A stretch of DNA of 49,376 nucleotides, taken from contig JBNLGG010000030.1 in the NCBI GenBank assembly GCA_050305935.1, positions 1 to 49,376 on the forward strand. The letters are read 5' to 3'. Below are positions 30,988-39,952 of this stretch, piece by piece (the first letter of the stretch is position 1; each line of letters begins with the position of its first letter). The notes below the pieces were generated by a model. That model did no database searches. It was given only the letters and a program-made list of their open reading frames with translations, and was not told the origin of the DNA. The stretch comes from CAJXNP01 sp050305935 (GTDB lineage: Bacteria > Bacteroidota > Bacteroidia > Cytophagales > Cyclobacteriaceae). The position numbers were made by a program, and so were the translations under genes.

Positions 30988-32086
30988 AAAAATAGTTGAC
31001 CACATTGTGCTATTTCTTGTCGGAGGATTATTCATCTTTTCAGGTTTGATTAAAATCAATGATCCTATTGGCACATCCATAAAGCTGGAAGAATATTTTG
31101 AAGTATTCTCGTCTGATTTTGCAGGCCTCTTTCATTACTTTATCCCATTTTCGCTTTCTATTGCCGTCGTGATCGTCATTCTAGAAGTTATTCTTGGCGT
31201 AGCAGTATTGCTAAGGCAACGCATGGTACTAACAAGCTGGGTCTTGTTACTCCTAATCGTATTCTTCACATTCCTAACTTTTTTTTCTGCGGTTACAGGA
31301 AAAGTGACAGATTGCGGGTGCTTTGGCGATGCTATTAAACTAACGCCCTGGGAATCCTTTTACAAAGACATTATCCTGCTAATTCTCATCATCTACATTT
31401 TTCTTCGTCGAAAAAGCTACTCGTCGTTATTATCCAAAAAAACCGGGGACATTATCATGGGAGTTACTACGGCTACTTGTGTTTTCATCGCCATTTATGC
31501 TATCAACCACCTTCCATATATCGATTTCAGGGCTTATCACCTCGGCAACAACATTGGCGAAGCAATGAAGCCAAGCCAGCCTTTCGTCTACAACTATGTA
31601 TATGAAAAAGATGGTAAAAAGTATGAATTTGACCATTTTGTGACGGACGATAGCACCTTTGTATTTAAAGAGATGGTCTTGCTAAATGAAGATGCCCTTC
31701 CAAAAATTACAGATTATAATGTTTGGAGCGATGATGGAGACTTTACAGAGGAATCTCTCAACGGCAGAAAATTATTTATCGTAATACAAGACGTGTACAA
31801 GGCAAACCTTTCCCACATTGGCCAAATACGGAAACTGATAAACGAACTGGAAGGCCCTGTTACTGTTTGGCTTTTAACATCCAATGATGCCGCTACCATT
31901 GAAAACTTCCGGCATGAATACCAAATTGCAGCGCCATATTATTACGTTGATGCGACCGTGATTAAAGCTATGATCAGGTCTAATCCAGGTATCATGGTGT
32001 TAAACAACGGCACCGTACTTGGTAAATGGCATCACAATGATACTCCCTCAAGCAGCGAAATTCTGGACTTGCTGGAGCTAAAATGA
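30977..32086 (+). CDS. BT_3928-type DoxX/MauE membrane protein with a thioredoxin-like tail
   Basis: The protein has 369 residues. Four helices in about 1-145 form a DoxX/MauE-like domain (LFIFSGLIKINDP; loop TDCGCFGD with two Cys). A fifth helix (about 155-172) leads to a periplasmic region. Its last 110 residues look like a thioredoxin fold (LFIVIQDVYKANLSHI, then NPGIMVLNNGTVLGKWHHND with a cis-Pro-type loop), but where the CxxC would be there is no cysteine. A redox role through the membrane pair CGC is possible; the tail is probably non-catalytic. It overlaps its neighbours at both ends (11 and four bases). Confidence 0.88.
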   Translation: MGAKKIVDHIVLFLVGGLFIFSGLIKINDPIGTSIKLEEYFEVFSSDFAGLFHYFIPFSLSIAVVIVILEVILGVAVLLRQRMVLTSWVLLLLIVFFTFLTFFSAVTGKVTDCGCFGDAIKLTPWESFYKDIILLILIIYIFLRRKSYSSLLSKKTGDIIMGVTTATCVFIAIYAINHLPYIDFRAYHLGNNIGEAMKPSQPFVYNYVYEKDGKKYEFDHFVTDDSTFVFKEMVLLNEDALPKITDYNVWSDDGDFTEESLNGRKLFIVIQDVYKANLSHIGQIRKLINELEGPVTVWLLTSNDAATIENFRHEYQIAAPYYYVDATVIKAMIRSNPGIMVLNNGTVLGKWHHNDTPSSSEILDLLELK

Positions 32087-33144
32087 TCCGCTTTATTTCA
32101 CAGCGTTTGTTGAAAGGAATATTCATCGTTTTTGGTGTCATATCCCTTGTCTTTGTTCTTTTTCATGTGTTACCCGGAGACCCTGTTTCTTTGATTGCCG
32201 GGCAGCGAAGCGATGTTTCTACGCGGGAAGAAATCACCAGCGAACTCGGTCTGAACAAGCCATTCCATATACAATACTTTAAATTCTTAAATGACCTTTC
32301 TCCTGTTTCCCTTCATGGGGACACCAGGAAAAACCAGGAAAAATATGGCTATAAGAAAATCCTTGATTATGAAAACAATCGGATTTTTGTAATTAAGTGG
32401 CCCTATTTAAGAAGGTCGTTCCAGACCAACAGGGAAGTGGGCAGCATAATGATAGAGAATATCGATGATACATTCTGGTTGGCGCTGGCAGCTATTTCGT
32501 TTGCTACGGTGGTGGGTATATCATTTGGAATAGTTGCTTCACTTAAGCAAGGAAGCTGGGTGGACAAGCTGATCATAAGCCTTTCCATTACGGGTTTATC
32601 GATCCCGTCCTATGTATTGGCCATCCTGATTGCCCTGATTTTTGGATATTATTTAAGTGATTTCACGGGGTTGAATCTGACTGGGCAACTGTGGGAAATT
32701 CATCCGATCTATGGAAAACAGCTTCATCTTAAGAATATTATTCTGCCAGCCATTACACTCGGAATTATGCCCCTCGCGATTATTAGTCAGCTTACCAGGA
32801 ATTCTATGATCGAAGTGTTTAATCAGGACTATATCAAAACAGCAATGGCAAAAGGCCTGAGCAAGAGGAGGATAATAATTAAACATTGCCTGAAAAATGC
32901 TCTGAACCCCATTTTAACTGCTATCTCTGGATGGTTTGCTTCCCTGATAGCGGGAGCGTTTTTTGTTGAATACATTTTTGACTGGAAAGGCATCGGGTAC
33001 ATCACGATCAAAGCTGTTCAAAACCTGGATTACCCCGTCGTAATGGGGTCCACGATTTTTATCGCCATTGCTTTTATAATAATTAATATCTTCGCAGATG
33101 TCATTTATGCATTGCTTGACCCTCGAGTTAGACTGACATCATGA
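32083..33144 (+). CDS. ABC transporter permease (DppB/OppB type), orphan
   Basis: The protein has 353 residues and six membrane helices. It starts like DppB (RLLKGIFIVFGVISLVFVLFHVLPGDPV) and has the ATPase-coupling EAA loop (IKTAMAKGLSKRRIIIKHCLKNAL). Compared with typical permeases of about 305-340 residues it carries a longer polar stretch after helix 1 (about 60-125). It belongs to the peptide/nickel importer family, but the partner permease, ATPases and binding protein are absent here. It overlaps both neighbours by four bases and sits in an otherwise unrelated run with aroK. Confidence 0.93.
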   Translation: MIRFISQRLLKGIFIVFGVISLVFVLFHVLPGDPVSLIAGQRSDVSTREEITSELGLNKPFHIQYFKFLNDLSPVSLHGDTRKNQEKYGYKKILDYENNRIFVIKWPYLRRSFQTNREVGSIMIENIDDTFWLALAAISFATVVGISFGIVASLKQGSWVDKLIISLSITGLSIPSYVLAILIALIFGYYLSDFTGLNLTGQLWEIHPIYGKQLHLKNIILPAITLGIMPLAIISQLTRNSMIEVFNQDYIKTAMAKGLSKRRIIIKHCLKNALNPILTAISGWFASLIAGAFFVEYIFDWKGIGYITIKAVQNLDYPVVMGSTIFIAIAFIIINIFADVIYALLDPRVRLTS

Positions 33145-33650
33145 TAAAGAAGATTTTTCTTACGGGAATGCCGGGAAGCGGAAAAACGACCATCGGTAGA
33201 CTATTGGCAAAAGAAACCGGAATTCCTTTTTATGACCTGGACGAAATCATTGTTTCGACATCCGGTAAAACGATCAATGAAATTTTCAATGATCAGGGCG
33301 AGGATGGGTTTAGACGGATAGAATCGAAATGCCTGAGCGAATTTGTCGCTTCGCATTCAAACTATATCCTGGCAACCGGGGGTGGGACACCTTGTTTTTT
33401 TAATAATATGGAAATCATCAATTCCTCCGGTGTCAGTGTTTACCTTAAAATATCGGTGAAGGAATTGTTCAATCGGTTGAAAAGAAAGATTGCGCACCGG
33501 CCTTTACTCAAGGACAAATCCGAACAACTGCTGTTCGATGAAATTCTTGACAAATTGAAAGTGAGGGAAAAGTTTTACAGACAGTCCACTTTTACCCTTG
33601 AAGGCGACTCAATCAATATCCAGCATATCATGCCTATGCTAGAAGAATAA
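33141..33650 (+). CDS. aroK: Shikimate kinase
   Basis: The protein has 169 residues. It phosphorylates shikimate on the way to chorismate. Walker A GMPGSGKTT (8-16), the DLDEII shikimate-binding acid (34-39), ATGGGTP near 82 and the lid arginine in KRKIAHRPLL are all present. It overlaps the permease gene by four bases at its start, and its last 12 bases overlap the end of the convergent porin gene. Confidence 0.96.
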   Translation: MIKKIFLTGMPGSGKTTIGRLLAKETGIPFYDLDEIIVSTSGKTINEIFNDQGEDGFRRIESKCLSEFVASHSNYILATGGGTPCFFNNMEIINSSGVSVYLKISVKELFNRLKRKIAHRPLLKDKSEQLLFDEILDKLKVREKFYRQSTFTLEGDSINIQHIMPMLEE

Positions 33651-35180
33651 ACCAACCGATAACGAAAAATTAAGGTTTTTATAGTCAATGTCTGAAACAG
33701 GAGTTACATTGATATCCTTCAAGGCTTCATTTTGCTCGGGAGCAAAGGTGTAGGGCGAATAGGAAGTCACACCAGTTTGAAAGACCGTAGAAAGGTCTGT
33801 ATAAAATTTTGAATTCCTATAGCCTATCCCAGCGGTGTATTTAGTAACATCCCTGTTGATTCCTCCATCATTCACATAGGGGCTTTTCTGCAAAGCATAA
33901 CCCAGCCTGATCCGGACATTGTCCAGACGGGCTTCACCACCAAATTTATAATTGACGGTATTTTTAAATTCTGTTTGGGCAATTAGCTGCTGATCACTTA
34001 GCGGGTCATCCTGGCTATCAAATTTGATTTTGGAATAATCAACAAATTCCACATCAGCCGTTAAAAATCCATTTTTTCCTATGAAAAAAGTGGCACCTGT
34101 ATTGTATCTCGCAGGGGTTGTAATTTGATAATCGAAGACATATTCCTCGCTAACCAATTCCTCATTTAATATGGTCTCGTTGTTGTATTCATAATTATCA
34201 TAATTAGAAAGTGTGCTGATGTTGCTGATCTCAGAAAGCGTCAAAATTGTGGGTGAAATGATGGAAGCACCTATCATCAGGGAATTAATCGGACGTGCAA
34301 GGATTCCAATATTCGCATTTATGCCGGCGCCCCGGATTTCCAATTGCTCCAGGAGATCCATATCCATCAAAATGTTGCCGGAAGCATAGTCTTCCACATA
34401 GTACTTTTCAATTTCGTATCGAAGGGATTGGATCCCTACCCCACCCCCGATGAAAAATACATCCTTCACATTGGCTCCGTAGGAAATGCTCCATTGATTT
34501 TGACTACCGGAAGTGGTAATTTCTTCAAATTGGTGAACAGGAGCATATTGAGGTTTTTCATTTTCGATTAAGCGGTCATGGAAAAATTGATTGGTCGTTG
34601 GGTCTTGAAATTCATCAATCAAAAAAACATCAAAAGCTTGCCTGGTATGGACCGGCCAGCTTCCTTTCGCAAATTGATTCGCGTTTTGTGCATAGTAGTC
34701 CAATATGTCATTGACGCGATTGAACCCGTTGATAGAATACTGCTGATTAAAATTGTTGATTTTCGAAAATGAAATGGCAAAAGTACCGCTCAGAAATCCG
34801 ATCTCACTGTTGATGTTCTTTTGAAGTGCTAAACCGAAGTTTCCGATATTAAACTTTGTCCTGCCAAAATCGGATCGACCACCTAGATAGTCGGAATTCC
34901 CACCAAAATAATACACCGCCGGCGTAAGACTTACTTCTGATTTATTGTAAAGTCCCAGGCCTGCTGGGTTTGAAAGCGCAGAGCTGATATCCGCACCCAG
35001 CGCTGTCTGGGCGCCTCCAAGCGATTGGATACGTGCGGAGCCCCCGTAATCATATTGGCTAAACAGCAAGCCTAACTCATAATAGTCGTAGGCACCAGGC
35101 ACCAATGTCTGCGCATCAAGGTTTTGACCAGCAAAAACGATCCATGCACTTATTAAAAGTGTAAATTTTAAGGCTTTCAT
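33639..35180 (-). CDS. OmpP1/FadL-like outer-membrane transport protein
   Basis: The protein has 513 residues. The signal peptide ends LDAQ. The mature N-terminus (SARIQSLGGAQTALGADISSALSNPAGLGLYNKSE) is the FadL/OmpP1 hatch motif with NPA. The rest is alternating beta-strands ending in Phe-Phe, as for an outer-membrane barrel. The family moves hydrophobic compounds across the outer membrane; the ligand here is unknown. It follows the repeat-rich exported protein gene by 27 bases on the same strand and may be co-transcribed with it. Confidence 0.9.
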   Translation of the reverse strand: MKALKFTLLISAWIVFAGQNLDAQTLVPGAYDYYELGLLFSQYDYGGSARIQSLGGAQTALGADISSALSNPAGLGLYNKSEVSLTPAVYYFGGNSDYLGGRSDFGRTKFNIGNFGLALQKNINSEIGFLSGTFAISFSKINNFNQQYSINGFNRVNDILDYYAQNANQFAKGSWPVHTRQAFDVFLIDEFQDPTTNQFFHDRLIENEKPQYAPVHQFEEITTSGSQNQWSISYGANVKDVFFIGGGVGIQSLRYEIEKYYVEDYASGNILMDMDLLEQLEIRGAGINANIGILARPINSLMIGASIISPTILTLSEISNISTLSNYDNYEYNNETILNEELVSEEYVFDYQITTPARYNTGATFFIGKNGFLTADVEFVDYSKIKFDSQDDPLSDQQLIAQTEFKNTVNYKFGGEARLDNVRIRLGYALQKSPYVNDGGINRDVTKYTAGIGYRNSKFYTDLSTVFQTGVTSYSPYTFAPEQNEALKDINVTPVSDIDYKNLNFSLSVGLFF

Positions 35181-35207
35181 TACTTTCGAATTTTACTCCC
35201 TTACTTC

Positions 35208-36644
35208 TTATCTACTTCTACCGGACGACGAACTTGAGGATCTGGAAGAACTGCCACTGCTCCTTGACCCACTACTCGGGTAAGAAGATGAACCGCTTGA
35301 TCTGCTTGGTGTTGAATAGGTAGGTGAGCTACTTGATCTACTTGGCGTAGAATAACTCGAACCGCTTGACCTGCTAGGAGTGGAGTAAGACGAACTACTA
35401 CTAGACCTACTAGGAGTATGGTACGATGAACTACTTCTTGACCTACTAGGTGTCGAATAACCCGAACTGCCTGATCTGGATGAGTTTGAGTACCCTGAAG
35501 AGTTATTGTATCTATTGTTAGTGGAAGTTCCGTAATTATTTGACCTCGTTGGTCTGGTGGTGTATGTGTTGCTGTTGCTTACTCTTGAATTACCTGACGC
35601 AGCACTGTTGATTCTTGCACTTGAAGAGCTGCTTCTATTAGTAGCTGAAGTACCTTCATAGGCAGATCGACTTGTAGATGTTCGACTATTTGATGACCGG
35701 TAGTTACCTCTGTTGTATAATTCATTTTGGGTACCGGCGTAGTGCCTGGCAACCCTTTCATTACTACTGCTACTCGTATTTGCATTCGTTCGGGTACTAT
35801 TCAGGATCCTTGAGTTGCGGGCTCTGTAATTATTGGTATTGGAAGACCTGCTATCACGCCTTCCGTAGGTCACATTGGAATTGTCGTAATTGTACACGGT
35901 AATGTATCTGGGATATCCGTAATAGCCGTAGCCACCACCCCAATAGTTATAGCCCCAACCGTAAGCAAATGACATGCCGAAACCGGGTCTCCAGGGATTC
36001 CTGTAATACGAATAGTAGGGTGAGTATCCCCATCCAGAATACCATGGATCATACCAGCCACCACCATAATATGGATTGCCGTAATATCCTCCTGAACTCC
36101 ATGTCATCGAAATATTGTAGCCTGAATATGGCATCCCCCAATAACTTCCAAATCCATAACCCAAACCAACGTTCCATCCTGATGGGCAATACCATGGACT
36201 AATGCCTGCTCCATAACCATAATTATTGTAGCTTGAATTTGGGTATCGGTAATAATCAGGCCGATTCATGTTGTTCGTGTAGGAATCTTCCTGGGAAAGA
36301 TATTCTTCCTGGTCTTTTTGTATCCTTTCGTCTGATTCGATATAGTAATCATCAGTTGTATAATCACTGCCCTCCGCCTCATTTGTCAATTCATCTGCTT
36401 TGTAGCGGGCAATGTACTCCGGATTAAGGTTTTTTGAAGAGAAATCTTCTGTGGTCAACGGCACTTCCGACTTGACGATTGCCTGTTCAGAGGCTTGCGG
36501 ATTATATTTTGTAGCCTTTTTTTCCTTTCGGTCTGACTTGTTGAAATACAGGTCATCGTTTTCAATGTCCTGTGCCGCAAGATTTGATGAAATAAACAAA
36601 CCTGCAATTAAAAGTCCCGATAATATTGTTTTTCCCGCTTTCAT
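35208..36644 (-). CDS. Exported Tyr/Gly-rich and Ser/Arg-rich low-complexity protein
   Basis: The protein has 478 residues from ATG 36644; a longer frame from 36665 adds seven residues before the signal peptide. The signal peptide ends SNLAAQ. A charged segment (about 25-130) leads to a Tyr/Gly/Trp-rich stretch (about 135-265, with repeated GYG, YYG, PYYGGGW), then a Ser/Asn/Thr/Arg-rich half. The last 85 residues hold near-tandem units of the form YSTPSRSSxSS. No enzyme domain is seen. It may be a cell-surface or outer-membrane-associated structural protein. It shares a strand with the FadL-like porin. I do not recognise a named family. Confidence 0.85.
   Translation of the reverse strand: MKAGKTILSGLLIAGLFISSNLAAQDIENDDLYFNKSDRKEKKATKYNPQASEQAIVKSEVPLTTEDFSSKNLNPEYIARYKADELTNEAEGSDYTTDDYYIESDERIQKDQEEYLSQEDSYTNNMNRPDYYRYPNSSYNNYGYGAGISPWYCPSGWNVGLGYGFGSYWGMPYSGYNISMTWSSGGYYGNPYYGGGWYDPWYSGWGYSPYYSYYRNPWRPGFGMSFAYGWGYNYWGGGYGYYGYPRYITVYNYDNSNVTYGRRDSRSSNTNNYRARNSRILNSTRTNANTSSSSNERVARHYAGTQNELYNRGNYRSSNSRTSTSRSAYEGTSATNRSSSSSARINSAASGNSRVSNSNTYTTRPTRSNNYGTSTNNRYNNSSGYSNSSRSGSSGYSTPSRSRSSSSYHTPSRSSSSSSYSTPSRSSGSSYSTPSRSSSSPTYSTPSRSSGSSSYPSSGSRSSGSSSRSSSSSSGRSR
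35283..35465 (-). repeat. Coding tandem repeat, about 36-39 bases per unit
   Basis: At least five imperfect units encode YSTPSRSSxSS (variants YHTPSRS, YSTPSRSR). Unit lengths differ by one codon, which suggests slippage or recombination within the reading frame. The units are not identical at DNA level and lack spacers, so this is not a CRISPR array. Confidence 0.7.
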
Positions 36645-36723
36645 ATCAAATGGTTTTAATTTCACATTCCAAAAAAGGAAACGCTAAATACGAATTTAAG
36701 TTATTTTAAAATCCCTAAAAAGC

Positions 36724-36731
36724 TATATTTG
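36724..36731 (+). promoter_or_regulatory. Candidate -7 box of proS
   Basis: TATATTTG matches TAnnTTTG, 51 bases before the proS ATG at 36783. A TTA, not TTG, lies 20 bases further upstream. Confidence 0.4.
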
Positions 36732-36782
36732 CCTTTCAAGTTACATTATATTTTTAAACAAATATCATACCAGTAATAAATT

Positions 36783-38258
36783 ATGAGCAAGGGCTTGCCA
36801 AAGAGAAGTGAGGATTATTCCGCATGGTACATTGAACTAGTAAAAAGAGCAGACTTAGCAGAAAATTCGCCCGTGAGGGGATCTATGGTAATAAAGCCGT
36901 ATGGGTTTTCTATCTGGGAAAAGATGCAGGCAGCGTTGGATCAAATGTTTAAGGAAACTGGCCATACGAATGCCTATTTTCCCCTATTTATTCCAAAATC
37001 ATACCTCAGCAAAGAAGCAGCACATGTCGAAGGCTTTGCTAAAGAATGTGCCGTAGTTACGCATTATCGCTTGAAAAACTCCGAAGATGGGAAGAGTGTG
37101 ATTGTAGACCCGGAAGCCAAGTTGGAAGAAGAATTAATCGTCCGACCCACTTCGGAAACGGTGATCTGGAGCACCTATAAAAACTGGATCCAATCTTACC
37201 GCGACCTCCCTTTGCTAATTAACCAATGGGCTAATGTGGTGCGGTGGGAAATGAGAACCCGCCTCTTTCTTCGAACGGCAGAATTTCTTTGGCAAGAGGG
37301 TCACACGGCCCATGCTACCAAAGAGGAAGCTGTGGAAGAAACCCTAAAGATGATGAATGTGTATGCAGAATTTGCAGAAAAATATATGGCGGTTCCTGTG
37401 CTGAAAGGAGTAAAAACAGAAAGCGAACGATTTGCTGGCGCAGTAGACACCTATTGTATCGAAGCATTGATGCAGGACGGCAAAGCGCTTCAGGCAGGCA
37501 CGTCACACTTCCTGGGACAGAATTTTGCCAAAGCATTCGACGTAAGATATGCTAATCAGGAAGGTGGAATGGATTATGTATGGGGAACATCTTGGGGCGT
37601 TTCGACAAGGCTTATTGGAGGGCTCATCATGGCGCATTCCGATGACAATGGGTTGGTTCTACCTCCTAAACTTGCGCCTCTCCAGGTAGTGATTGTACCT
37701 ATCATTAAAGAAAAAGAACAATTAACCGAAATCGCCGAGAAAGTCGATCCCATTATAAAAACCTTGAAAGCAAAGGGCATTTCTGTAAAACTCGACGATA
37801 GGGATACCCACAAACCAGGATGGAAATTTGCGGAATATGAATTAAAGGGAGTGCCTGTACGACTGGCAATGGGACCACGCGACCTCGAAAATGGCACAGT
37901 AGAGATTGCCAGGCGAGACACCATGGAAAAACAGGTTATCTCGATGGAGGAAGTTGTCGCTAGAATTGAGTTCTTATTGGAAGATATCCAGAACAATATC
38001 TACCAGAAAGCGCTTAACTATCGCACTTCCATGACTACCGAAGTTTCTAGCTACAATGAGTTTAAAAAAGTATTGGATGAAAAAGGTGGATTTATCAAAG
38101 CACATTGGGATGGAACTCCTGAAACGGAAGAAAAGATAAAAGAGGAGACAAAAGCCACCATCAGGTGCATTTTATTGGATGAAAAAGAAGAGAAAGGTAA
38201 ATGCATTTATTCCGGAAAAGATTCCAATAAAAAAGTAGTATTTGCCAGGGCTTATTAG
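36783..38258 (+). CDS. proS: Proline--tRNA ligase, archaeal/eukaryal type
   Basis: The protein has 491 residues. Class II motifs: VRPTSETVIWSTY (motif 2 region), RWEMRTRLFLRTAEFLWQEGHTAH and GGLIMAHSDD near residue 280. It has no editing (INS) domain between motifs 2 and 3 and ends in FARAY, the C-terminal Tyr of the type found in archaea, eukaryotes and some bacteria. Of the C-terminal cysteines, IRC and GKCIYSG remain, but the second Cys of a CxxC is Ser, so zinc binding is doubtful. It stands alone with its own promoter-like box. Confidence 0.97.
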   Translation: MSKGLPKRSEDYSAWYIELVKRADLAENSPVRGSMVIKPYGFSIWEKMQAALDQMFKETGHTNAYFPLFIPKSYLSKEAAHVEGFAKECAVVTHYRLKNSEDGKSVIVDPEAKLEEELIVRPTSETVIWSTYKNWIQSYRDLPLLINQWANVVRWEMRTRLFLRTAEFLWQEGHTAHATKEEAVEETLKMMNVYAEFAEKYMAVPVLKGVKTESERFAGAVDTYCIEALMQDGKALQAGTSHFLGQNFAKAFDVRYANQEGGMDYVWGTSWGVSTRLIGGLIMAHSDDNGLVLPPKLAPLQVVIVPIIKEKEQLTEIAEKVDPIIKTLKAKGISVKLDDRDTHKPGWKFAEYELKGVPVRLAMGPRDLENGTVEIARRDTMEKQVISMEEVVARIEFLLEDIQNNIYQKALNYRTSMTTEVSSYNEFKKVLDEKGGFIKAHWDGTPETEEKIKEETKATIRCILLDEKEEKGKCIYSGKDSNKKVVFARAY

Positions 38259-38307
38259 AGGCTTTTAGTTATGAATACCTATATTTACTTAACATAATTT
38301 TTTAATC

Positions 38308-38775
38308 GTGGAGTGGCTAATTATTCTTACCCTGATCATTCTGAGCATTACTTTGATTGTTATTGAAGTAATTTTCATACCAGGTACTACCATTGTCGGA
38401 ATAATTGGTTTTGGAATAGGAGGGTTAGGCGTTTATTTGAGCTTTGTGAATTATGGCGCTGGCACCGGTACCATTGTCCTATTATCAACGGTTGTATTGA
38501 CCGGTATAATTTTAATTATAGCATTCAAATCCGGCGTCTGGAAAAAACTTTCTTTAAAAAAGGTTAGTGGTTCCAAAGTAAATGAAGAATTTGTGATTGA
38601 ATTAAAACCCGGTCAAAACGGAGTCGCAATTTCCGCACTCCGACCAGTAGGTAAAGCTGAATTCGGAGATAAAGAATACGAGGTAAAAACCGTTGGCGAT
38701 TACGTCGATGCAGGCAAAAAAATAACTATTATTTCAATAAGTGGAAGACAAATTTTAGTAGAACCAATAAAATAA
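38308..38775 (+). CDS. NfeD-family membrane protein
   Basis: The protein has 155 residues, starting at GTG 38308. Three membrane helices (about 3-22, 26-48, 53-72) precede a small OB-fold-like C-terminal domain (GQNGVAISALRPVGKAEFGDKEYEVKT; GKKITIISISGRQILVEPI). This short form lacks the ClpP-like protease domain of longer NfeD proteins. It sits five bases before the flotillin gene, the standard pair for building flotillin membrane domains. Confidence 0.93.
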   Translation: MEWLIILTLIILSITLIVIEVIFIPGTTIVGIIGFGIGGLGVYLSFVNYGAGTGTIVLLSTVVLTGIILIIAFKSGVWKKLSLKKVSGSKVNEEFVIELKPGQNGVAISALRPVGKAEFGDKEYEVKTVGDYVDAGKKITIISISGRQILVEPIK

Positions 38776-38780
38776 GAAAT

Positions 38781-39764
38781 ATGGACAGTGTAATGACTTT
38801 AATAACCATTGTAGCCATCATCATCGGAATACTGATTTTTCTTTATTTCGTTCCGGTGAATTTATGGATTACAGCTATTTTCTCAGGCGTAAAAGTTGGC
38901 TTGTTTGAGCTAGTATTCATGCGAATAAGAAAGGTACCCCCTAGTGTCATCGTTAACTCGATGATCACGGCCACCAAAGCTGGCTTGAAGGTCACCACGC
39001 AGGAACTGGAAACGCACTACCTTGCAGGCGGTAACGTGGGATCTGTCATTAAAGCCCTGATCTCTGCCGATAAAGCCAATATCAATCTCTCTTTCCAACA
39101 GGCGACCGCGATCGACCTGGCGGGTAGAGATGTATTTCAAGCAGTTCAGATCTCGGTTAATCCGAAAGTAATCACTACACCAAAAGTGGCCGCAGTTGCC
39201 GCTGATGGAATCCAGCTTATTGCAATCGCTCGAGTAACTGTCCGGGCAAACATCCAACAACTGGTGGGTGGTGCCGGTGAGGATACCATTCTTGCCCGGG
39301 TGGGTGAAGGGATTGTGACTTCCATTGGCTCTGCGGCAACGCACAAGGAAGTGCTGGAAAACCCGGATAAAATTTCCAAGCTGGTGCTACAAAGAGGCCT
39401 TGATGCCGGAACAGCATTTGAAATCCTTTCCATTGACATTGCAGACGTAGACGTAGGAACAAACATTGGTGCAAAGTTACAAACCGACCAGGCATCTGCC
39501 GACTTAAAAGTTGCCGAAGCCAAAGCGGAAGAAAGAAGAGCGATGGCTGTTGCATTGGAACAGGAAATGAAAGCAAAAGCTCAGGAAGCCCGAGCCAAAG
39601 TAATCGAAGCAGAAGCCGAAGTACCAAAAGCGATGGCGGAAGCTTTCCGGTCAGGTAATATCGGGGTCATGGACTATTATCGAATGCAAAATATTCAGGC
39701 TGACACTGATATGAGGGATTCCATCTCTGGTACCGGAAAAGGAAAAGGTTCTTCCAGCAAATAG
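38781..39764 (+). CDS. floA: Flotillin-like protein FloA
   Basis: The protein has 327 residues. An N-terminal membrane hairpin (about 5-25, then a re-entrant hydrophobic segment) is followed by an SPFH/PHB domain (KVITTPKVAAVAADGIQLIAIARVTVRANIQQLVGGAGEDTIL) and a coiled-coil tail rich in Ala/Glu/Lys (about 230-290, ATADLKVAEAKAEERRAMA-like). The tail ends in Gly/Ser/Lys. FloA organises functional membrane microdomains. It follows the NfeD gene closely and is closed by a strong terminator, so the two form a unit. Confidence 0.95.
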   Translation: MDSVMTLITIVAIIIGILIFLYFVPVNLWITAIFSGVKVGLFELVFMRIRKVPPSVIVNSMITATKAGLKVTTQELETHYLAGGNVGSVIKALISADKANINLSFQQATAIDLAGRDVFQAVQISVNPKVITTPKVAAVAADGIQLIAIARVTVRANIQQLVGGAGEDTILARVGEGIVTSIGSAATHKEVLENPDKISKLVLQRGLDAGTAFEILSIDIADVDVGTNIGAKLQTDQASADLKVAEAKAEERRAMAVALEQEMKAKAQEARAKVIEAEAEVPKAMAEAFRSGNIGVMDYYRMQNIQADTDMRDSISGTGKGKGSSSK

Positions 39765-39790
39765 GAATTTCCCCAAATATAGTATTGTTA

Positions 39791-39818
39791 AAGTCCCGTT
39801 TTACGCGGGACTTTTTTT
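39791..39818 (+). terminator. Intrinsic terminator after floA
   Basis: AAGTCCCG (39791-39798) pairs perfectly with CGGGACTT (39806-39813) across a seven-base loop, followed by TTTTT. It separates nfeD-floA from the leucine operon. Confidence 0.85.
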
Positions 39819-39952
39819 GTGCGTCGATTTTAGCGCTGTTTTCATATTAACAATCAAAAAAGAATTTCACACTTCCTTCATTTATTTTATTGCCTGAAAT
39901 AATGTATATTTTATGAAATTGGTAATTGTCACTTTATCCTATTTCAGGTTAT
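39819..39952 (+). promoter_or_regulatory. Leader of the leucine/ketone-body operon
   Basis: This is an AT-rich region of 134 bases between the floA terminator and the first operon gene. No perfect TTG-N19-21-TAnnTTTG is seen. The region must hold the operon promoter, but no operator can be pointed out by eye. Confidence 0.3.

Noticed and set aside
35283..35465. Repeat array that could be mistaken for CRISPR
   Set aside because: Units are adjacent without spacers, differ in sequence, and encode a Ser/Arg-rich protein tail.
39146..39627. Antisense open frames of 125-136 residues inside floA
   Set aside because: They mirror the Ala/Glu-rich flotillin tail codons (many Leu, Ser, Arg) and show no family motif.
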